Assembly: GCA_038062615.1 (NCBI GenBank)
Contig: JBBTWV010000050.1
Location: 1-11,867, forward strand
Reading direction: 5' to 3'
Length of the DNA: 11,867 nt
Source: JBBTWV01 sp038062615
Lineage (GTDB): Bacteria; Patescibacteriota; Gracilibacteria; UBA1369; UM-FILTER-53-11
The translations under genes and the position numbers were made by a program. Shown piece by piece: positions 7,629 through 11,867 of the stretch. The notes beneath the pieces are model-generated. The model saw nothing but the letters and a program-made list of their open reading frames with translations, was not told the DNA's origin and did no database searches. Every line of letters starts with the position of its first letter. Position 1 is the stretch's first letter.

Positions 7629-8593
7629 GCGTCTCGCAGTGGTGCCAGAGATGGCTTATTGTAAGTCACCAGCCCGTATAAGTCTTGCACGCCCATGGCA
7701 TAAAGTTCTTTGTTGAGCCGCGTAGTAACTTTCTCGTACTCTTCTTTGGAAATGGGTTTATTGAGAAAAAGGTACTCCTTGCCCTTTAAGTAAACGCACC
7801 CAAAACAGTGATTGCTGTTCCAAGTGTTAATGCACCAGTCGCTATCGTGAAGGAAGTCGCACCAGTAGCAGTGATGAGAGTTGAACATGAAGCCGGTGAA
7901 GGGCATGTCGTAGCAAAATTCCAAAGTATTCACGGCCGGGCCGCAGTCCAAGCAGTTTTTGGTGCCGCGCTCTAAGTTGGAGTTAAAAATGTACATGCTG
8001 TCTTCGCACAGCGAGCTATCAAAACACCAGTAACAGTTTTTACTGTGGAGGAGGTAGTCTCCAAATGAGTTTTCGTTGTCCAGCTGGTGCATAAAAACGC
8101 GCGGTACTTTTAACTGCACCTCTTCAAACTTTTTTATGATTTCTCGCGGTGACCATTTTTTGAGCTCGGTAATTTTTTTAAAGTATTCTTCACGCGAGTA
8201 GGGTTCATTAAAAATATAATACTGTTTACGTTGTAATCCGGCGCATCCAAAACAGTCGGTACAGCCAATAAGCCCATAGCTGTAGGAGCAGTCCGTGCAT
8301 TGTTTGCAGTCCTGCAAGAAGTTGGAGTTGTAGCATTTTGTGGAATCAATGCACTCGTAACAGAGTTCGCAGTCTTCACAAAAAGTGCAGTCTCCGCAAA
8401 AGCGATCTTTGCGCGAGTCGTGGCAGTAAAAGCAGTTTTCTAGATTTGCACTGTAAAAACAGAGGTAGCAGTCTTTGGATACTACAATGATATCGCCGTA
8501 GGCGCAGTTCTCGCTCTGGCGGCTCCAGTGAGAAATTTGCGGCGTAGTGAGGTAGAGGTTTTGGAATTCTTTAATGAATTGCGCTGCGTCCAT
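7625..8593 (-). CDS. Cysteine-rich tandem-repeat protein A, unknown function
   Basis: No known domain is recognised in these 322 residues, 29 of which are Cys. Two modules (about 6-145 and 156-297) share one plan: an LxxPR-like entry, a SENC/NENS motif, a field of CxxC units, then CFGCxxLxxKxYxxxN and a PxSxEEYxK tail (114-140 and 263-288). In module 1 all 18 Cys (30, 42, 45, 54, 57, 66, 69, 72, 75, 78, 81, 87, 96, 99, 102, 111, 114, 117) are at multiples of three, and Cys recurs every 12 residues (30, 42, 54, 66, 78, 102, 114). Module 2 keeps a three-residue register with one shift between 217 and 227. There is no signal peptide or membrane helix, so the thiols are probably in the reducing cytoplasm, free or metal-bound. 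It starts 3 bases after the four-helix membrane gene, so the two are probably co-transcribed. Paralogue of the 9127-10074 gene. Confidence 0.85.
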   Translation of the reverse strand: MDAAQFIKEFQNLYLTTPQISHWSRQSENCAYGDIIVVSKDCYLCFYSANLENCFYCHDSRKDRFCGDCTFCEDCELCYECIDSTKCYNSNFLQDCKQCTDCSYSYGLIGCTDCFGCAGLQRKQYYIFNEPYSREEYFKKITELKKWSPREIIKKFEEVQLKVPRVFMHQLDNENSFGDYLLHSKNCYWCFDSSLCEDSMYIFNSNLERGTKNCLDCGPAVNTLEFCYDMPFTGFMFNSHHCYWCDFLHDSDWCINTWNSNHCFGCVYLKGKEYLFLNKPISKEEYEKVTTRLNKELYAMGVQDLYGLVTYNKPSLAPLRDA

Positions 8594-8596
8594 GCC

Positions 8597-8929
8597 TTAT
8601 TTGGAGGTGAAATGCGCCAGTCCTAAAGCGAACAAAAAACACAGCACGTAAGCAAAAATAAAGTTGGCCCAGTAGTATTTTGGCCATGAGGAATTGAGCC
8701 CAATGAGGAGAAAGCTAAATAATATGGCCGCAAGGGCGCCATAAATTCCACCTACCAGAAAATCTTTGGACTCGCCTTTATTATTGTGGGTTACGAGAAT
8801 GTAAGTTATGGCAAAAACAATGGGGATCCCGCCAAGGGCACCGGCCAGTTTTGGGCCGGAATTTTTGGCAATAAGGAGGATGATGGCGGTTACTCCCGCG
8901 GAGGCTAAGCTTTTAATAACGATATCCAT
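8597..8929 (-). CDS. Small four-helix membrane protein, GlpM/DUF3147-like
   Basis: A 110-residue hydrophobic protein with four predicted membrane helices: about 7-22, 28-47, 57-78 and 86-107. The short polar loops include THNNKGESKD (47-56). The opening IK...LLIAK, then LAG...IPIVFAITYI, resembles the E. coli GlpM/DUF3147 family of about 110-residue membrane proteins, whose role is unclear; I recall this and have not aligned it. AAGGAAG lies 11-17 bases before the ATG and may be a weak Shine-Dalgarno. It lies after tRNA-Arg(UCG) and two GC-rich hairpins, and ends 3 bases before cysteine-rich gene A. Close coupling hints at a shared job, perhaps metal or small-molecule movement, but nothing in the sequence shows a substrate. 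Confidence 0.75.
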   Translation of the reverse strand: MDIVIKSLASAGVTAIILLIAKNSGPKLAGALGGIPIVFAITYILVTHNNKGESKDFLVGGIYGALAAILFSFLLIGLNSSWPKYYWANFIFAYVLCFLFALGLAHFTSK

Positions 8930-8951
8930 AAAAATAAGTTCTTCCTTGCTG

Positions 8952-8998
8952 GGCGGCGCACGGCGCCGCCGCGAAGGCGTCTGGCTTTGCCAGCGCCT
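8952..8998. other. Two adjacent GC-rich hairpins
   Basis: GGCGGCGC/GCGCCGCC (8952-8959 and 8963-8970) is a perfect eight-pair stem with a three-base loop. Four bases later a second stem, AGGCG-CTGGC/GCCAG-CGCCT (8975-8998), has ten pairs, one bulged T and a TTT loop. Neither is followed by a T run on either strand, so they do not look like standard intrinsic terminators. In the minus-strand transcript they lie between tRNA-Arg(UCG) and the membrane-protein gene, where they could direct tRNA processing or attenuate read-through. Confidence 0.7.
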
Positions 8999-9012
8999 GA
9001 GCGTATAAAAAT

Positions 9013-9087
9013 TGGTGCACCCGGAGGGAATCGAACCCCCATCAATAGCTTCGAAGGCTATTGTGTTATCCGTTACACCACGGGTGC
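9013..9087 (-). tRNA. tRNA-Arg (anticodon UCG)
   Basis: A complete cloverleaf: acceptor GCACCCG/CGGGTGC, D stem GTGT/ACAC with loop AACGGATA, and anticodon stem ATAGC/GCTAT with loop CTTCGAA (anticodon TCG, plus-strand bases 9052-9054). The variable loop is TGAT, and the T arm is GGGGG-TTCGATT-CCCTC with one G-T pair. The discriminator is A73 and CCA is encoded. It reads CGA and, by wobble, other CGN codons. It shares the eight-base D loop and A20 arginine identity base with the CCG gene 2.7 kb away. Confidence 0.96.
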
Positions 9088-9097
9088 ATTTAGGTCG

Positions 9098-9126
9098 ATT
9101 CTACAAGTGCGCTCCCTCCAACACAA
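9098..9126 (-). promoter_or_regulatory. Promoter of tRNA-Arg(UCG)
   Basis: TTGTGT (9121-9126), directly after the stop of cysteine-rich gene B, is followed by a 17-base spacer and TAGAAT (9098-9103). Predicted initiation is about four bases before the mature tRNA 5' end. The -35 matches only in TTG; the -10 differs from TATAAT at one base. Confidence 0.5.
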
Positions 9127-10074
9127 TTAGAATGCGGCGGTGTCCTCGTACTTGTATGTCGTGGAAAGATGCTGTCCGTAGGTCCTTTCCTCTTTTAGCT
9201 GACTTTTTATCTCGGCCACTTTTTTAAAATACTCCTCGCGCGAATAGGGCTGATTGAGAATATAAAATTCTTTGCTCTGCAGCCCCACACATCCAAAACA
9301 ATTTTTGCAGTTGAAGCAGAGATCACAATATTCCAAATCACTGGAACTGCGAATGTAGTTTGAAAAATTGCAGTTATAGGTCCCGAGGCCGATAGAAAAA
9401 CACTCATAGCAAAGTTCTGATCCGTCCGAAAAAGTCATATCGGCGCAGTCTTTGGTGCGCCAAGAGTCTTGCACATAAAAACAGTCTTGCGACTCATGGG
9501 CACCAAAGCAAGCGTAACAGTTGCGTGATTTGGTAACGTCTTCACCCTGGCAATTTTCTGATTGAACGATGCGAAGTGCGGTGTGTGGCACTTGTAATTT
9601 GGCCTCATCCAACATTCTCAGACCATTTTTCTTCCAGTCGGGATCTTTAAAAAACGCTTCTACCCGAGCCATATATTCTTCTTTGCTAAGCGGCTGATTT
9701 TGAAAATAATATTTCTTTTGGCGAAGTCCGGCGGATCCAAAACAATTTTGAGAACCGATGCAGTCATAAGAAAAAAAGATGTCACTGCAATTTTTTAACT
9801 CCTGGGAAAACCAGCAGTTATAGGAGTGATCAATATCGGTGCACTCGTAACACAGTTCTCCATATTGGCAGAAGTCGCAGTCCACACAGTCCCGAGAATT
9901 CACAATAATGCTGCCGTAATAGGAATCTTCATTATAGTTGGCCGCAAAAAGAAGGTAGCAGTTCTTATTTTTATCGGAATGCGTGCAGTAATCGGAGTTT
10001 TCGGAGCCGATATTGATGTTATACAGCCGTGGTGTTTTTAAGCGAATCCGCTCTAACTCTTCAAGGAAGTTCAT
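9127..10074 (-). CDS. Cysteine-rich tandem-repeat protein B, unknown function
   Basis: A paralogue of the 7625-8593 product with the same two-module plan in 315 residues and 24 Cys. Module 1 is about 6-142 and module 2 about 156-294. Each opens with LxxPR/VPH and SEN(S/C) and ends with CFGxxGLxxKxYYxxN-QPxSxEEY (111-134 and 259-282). All 11 Cys of module 1 (30, 39, 63, 66, 69, 75, 78, 87, 96, 105, 111) are at multiples of three. In module 2 the register is kept over 186-225 and again over 235-262. Pitch-12 ladders are 63/75/87/111 and 186/198/210/222. There are fewer CxxC runs than in A, with Ser, Ile or Tyr in many register positions. There is no signal peptide or membrane helix. It follows the 164-base gap after secDF; no convincing promoter or Shine-Dalgarno is visible at its ATG. 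Its stop abuts the tRNA-Arg(UCG) promoter. Confidence 0.83.
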   Translation of the reverse strand: MNFLEELERIRLKTPRLYNINIGSENSDYCTHSDKNKNCYLLFAANYNEDSYYGSIIVNSRDCVDCDFCQYGELCYECTDIDHSYNCWFSQELKNCSDIFFSYDCIGSQNCFGSAGLRQKKYYFQNQPLSKEEYMARVEAFFKDPDWKKNGLRMLDEAKLQVPHTALRIVQSENCQGEDVTKSRNCYACFGAHESQDCFYVQDSWRTKDCADMTFSDGSELCYECFSIGLGTYNCNFSNYIRSSSDLEYCDLCFNCKNCFGCVGLQSKEFYILNQPYSREEYFKKVAEIKSQLKEERTYGQHLSTTYKYEDTAAF

Positions 10075-10091
10075 GGGTTAATCAATGAGAT

Positions 10092-10230
10092 GCTTTGGCC
10101 GCGAAGGCATTTTTAGAAACCTTTTGGCCTGCGACCAGCCCATCATGCATGGGCTGGTCATCGCGAGGTCGTACATGTTAGACCGAGCGATTTGCAGGTC
10201 AGGTTGCTAAAAATGCGTAGCGGCTAAAGC
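10092..10230. other. Three-way-junction inverted repeat, candidate structured ncRNA or small mobile element
   Basis: This fills most of the 164-base gap between secDF and cysteine-rich gene B. A basal stem pairs 10092-10132 with 10194-10230: GCTTT and GCCGC (with one G-T between), an internal loop, CATTTTTAG, AACC, then CCTGC. At its top sit two hairpins. The first is a perfect 11-pair stem GACCAGCCCAT/ATGGGCTGGTC with a five-base loop (10133-10159). The second is TCGCGAGGTC/GACCGAGCGA (10161-10190) with a ten-base loop. The linkers are 0, 1 and 3 bases. The second hairpin's two mismatches are tandem G-A/A-G, stable in the plus strand but C-T/T-C in the minus strand. No T run follows, so a plain terminator is unlikely, and I found no clear target-site duplication. 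Confidence 0.7.
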
Positions 10231-10238
10231 TCGAATAC

Positions 10239-11867
10239 TTATTGCGATTTCTTTTGCCAGAGCACCAAGAGCGGGCTGGCAATAAAGATAGAGGAGTACG
10301 TTCCCACCACGATACCAATGACAAGAACCAGGATGAAGTTGAAAATCGAGGTGCTGCCAAAAATCAAAAGCGATAACAAGGTGATGAGCACGGTGAGAGA
10401 CGTGTTAATGGAGCGGTGCATGGTTTGGGACATGCTGTGATCGGCAACTTGGGCAAAAGTATGATCGCGTTCCTGGTTTTTGAGATTCTCGCGAATACGA
10501 TCAAACACCACGATGGTGTCATGCACCGAGAATCCAAGCACCGTAAGAATGGCCGTGATAAAGAGCGCATCCACTTCAAACTGCATCACCGCAAAAACAC
10601 CAACAGGAATGAGAACGTCATGGAGAAGAGCCACTATGGCGCAGACACCAAACTTCCAAGGACTCACGCGCTTTGGAACTTTTCTAAAGGCAAAGGCAAT
10701 ATAGAGAATAATGGCTAACATGGCCACCACAACGGCCATTACCGCGCGTTTTTTAAGCGTCTCGCCAACCACGGGGCCAATGGTGGTAAAGCGATTTTCA
10801 GTAACCTTCCCAAATTTCGTTTCTAAATGAGCGAGCAGCTCATCATGGGTTTCATTGTCCATGTGCTCCAAGTGGAAGAGGAGCTGATTGGGGGAATCTG
10901 GCAGCGTGACAAGATGTCCGTTTTCAAAATTGACGGGAGCCGACGCGCTTTCTAAAGCCGTTCCAGAAGAGGTAGTGGCGGCAGGTGCGGCTTTTTGTCC
11001 AGCATTAAGATCATCTTGAATGATTTTGAGTTCTTTTCTCACTTCCTCCACATTTATGGGTTTTTCAAAAGTAAGATCCAGCAAAGTGCCGCCTTTAAAA
11101 TCAATACCCAGTTTGAGGCCAAAGAAGAGGAGAGCCACGAGTGAAACCACAAGAACGGCTCCCGAAATTCCAAACCACACTTTAGTTCTTTCAATAATGC
11201 GATAATGCTTTACTTCAGTGGCAGCTTTTTGCACGCCCCAAAGCCACAGTTTATCGCCCAGTTTGGTCTTCATAAAGGCTGTAAGCAGCGTCTTGGTGAT
11301 GGTGATGGCCGTAAACATAGAAACCAAAATACCGGCGGCTAAGTTGAAGGCAAATCCTTGAATGATGGAAGTTCCAAAATAAAATAAAATGGCGCAAGTT
11401 ATGAGCGATGAGAAGTTGGAGTCGCGAATGGAGCTCCAGGCGCGATCAAAACCAACGTCAATGGCCGAGGAGAGTGGACGACCCGCACGTAATTCTTCTT
11501 TCGTTCTTTCAAAAATCAGCACGTTTGCATCCACAGCCATACCAATGGAAAGGATGACTCCGGCAATACCCGCAAGCGTCAGCACGATTGGGTTAGAGAG
11601 GAGGAAGGTGACAAAAAAGAGCACGAAGCAGGCCAAAATAAAGGTGACGAATTTTTCCCATCCGTCTTCACGCGATTTGAGAATCGTATAAATAATGGCT
11701 ATAAAAACGAGAATAGCTCCTCCCAAAGCAATAGGCAGAGGCATCTCTGACTTGATGAGGAAGAGCAAAATGCCGGTATACAAAGAGAGCGCCAGCACGG
11801 CTACCAAGCCCGGTAAGCGATAATAGAAAATCATAAAGAGCGCTAAGATGACAACGCCGATAATCCC
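10239..11867 (-). CDS. secDF: SecD-SecF fusion, protein-export membrane component (5' end outside window)
   Basis: SecDF sits in the membrane with SecYEG and uses the proton gradient to pull exported proteins across. The frame is open to the right edge; 11 codons (GIIGVVILALF) precede the first Met in the window (11834), so that Met is internal. In numbering from it, residues 1-200 are the SecD membrane half, with RLPG (6-9), GIAG (89-92) and GMAVDANVLIFER (98-110), whose Asp102 matches the proton-path aspartate. SecF follows without a break from about 210: LGIDFKGG (242-249), the periplasmic P1-like region to about 360, and GFSVHDTIVVFDR (434-446). Oddities are about 45 extra residues with two hydrophobic stretches (about 32-51 and 62-80) between RLPG and GMAVDAN, and an Ala/Ser/Thr-rich stretch (280-300) in the SecF periplasmic domain. 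Fused SecDF is known in Bacillus and Thermus. Confidence 0.95.
   Translation of the reverse strand, partial: GIIGVVILALFMIFYYRLPGLVAVLALSLYTGILLFLIKSEMPLPIALGGAILVFIAIIYTILKSREDGWEKFVTFILACFVLFFVTFLLSNPIVLTLAGIAGVILSIGMAVDANVLIFERTKEELRAGRPLSSAIDVGFDRAWSSIRDSNFSSLITCAILFYFGTSIIQGFAFNLAAGILVSMFTAITITKTLLTAFMKTKLGDKLWLWGVQKAATEVKHYRIIERTKVWFGISGAVLVVSLVALLFFGLKLGIDFKGGTLLDLTFEKPINVEEVRKELKIIQDDLNAGQKAAPAATTSSGTALESASAPVNFENGHLVTLPDSPNQLLFHLEHMDNETHDELLAHLETKFGKVTENRFTTIGPVVGETLKKRAVMAVVVAMLAIILYIAFAFRKVPKRVSPWKFGVCAIVALLHDVLIPVGVFAVMQFEVDALFITAILTVLGFSVHDTIVVFDRIRENLKNQERDHTFAQVADHSMSQTMHRSINTSLTVLITLLSLLIFGSTSIFNFILVLVIGIVVGTYSSIFIASPLLVLWQKKSQ

Noticed and set aside
8340..8510. Nine-base periodic GCA/ACA triplets resembling a short-repeat or CRISPR-like array.
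   Set aside because: They are the CxxC codons of cysteine-rich protein A read in reverse; there is no constant repeat with variable spacers.
6259..9087. An integrated element bounded by two tRNA-Arg genes.
   Set aside because: No integrase and no duplicated tRNA 3' fragment is present; both tRNAs are complete and differ in anticodon and acceptor.
8968..10108. An 11-base word, GCCGCGAAGGC, occurs in the hairpin region (8968-8978) and in the left arm of the three-way junction (10098-10108).
   Set aside because: Shared 11-mers are expected by chance in a window of this size and flanking bases do not match, so I do not treat it as a repeat family.
10092..10230. Retron msr/msd, integron attC site or IS200/IS605 end.
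   Set aside because: No reverse transcriptase, integron integrase or TnpA gene lies in the window, the attC core motifs are missing, and a three-way junction does not fit attC.

Overview
The window reads as part of a compact genome from the Patescibacteria (Candidate Phyla Radiation), probably a Parcubacteria-type lineage. This rests on recognising family styles, not on a search. The signs are a PD-(D/E)XK nuclease of a form I associate with these bacteria, a PriA that has lost its ATPase motifs and C-terminal domain, two cysteine-rich proteins of a type I know mainly from such genomes, very short intergenic gaps and promoters placed almost on top of start codons. UGA is used as a normal stop (trpS and the cysteine-rich gene ending at 7625), so the UGA-recoding CPR lineages are unlikely. 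Nearly everything is on the minus strand; one small gene at about 4.3-4.6 kb is on the plus strand.

Layout in the direction of minus-strand transcription, right to left: a SecD-SecF fusion open at the right edge (11867-10239); a 164-base gap holding a 139-base sequence that can fold as a three-way junction (10092-10230); cysteine-rich protein B (10074-9127); tRNA-Arg(UCG); two GC-rich hairpins; a small four-helix membrane protein and cysteine-rich protein A, three bases apart (8929-7625); a membrane-anchored propeller-like protein (7590-6376); tRNA-Arg(CCG); a degenerate PriA (6232-4607); the convergent plus-strand gene for a one-helix membrane protein (stop 4600); trpS (4162-3185); a single-chain restriction-modification protein (3169-449); and a RecB-like nuclease cut by the left edge (424-1).

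Housekeeping functions (protein export, tRNA charging, arginine tRNAs, replication restart) alternate with one likely mobile defence gene (the RM protein, with AT-rich ends) and with genes of unknown role. The most unusual content is the pair of cysteine-rich paralogues. Each is an internal duplication, and their cysteines fall on a strict three-residue register with long runs on a twelve-residue pitch, which suggests a solenoid lined with thiols or metal sites. Second is the three-way-junction sequence between secDF and gene B. Its non-Watson-Crick positions favour folding of the plus strand, antisense to both flanking genes.
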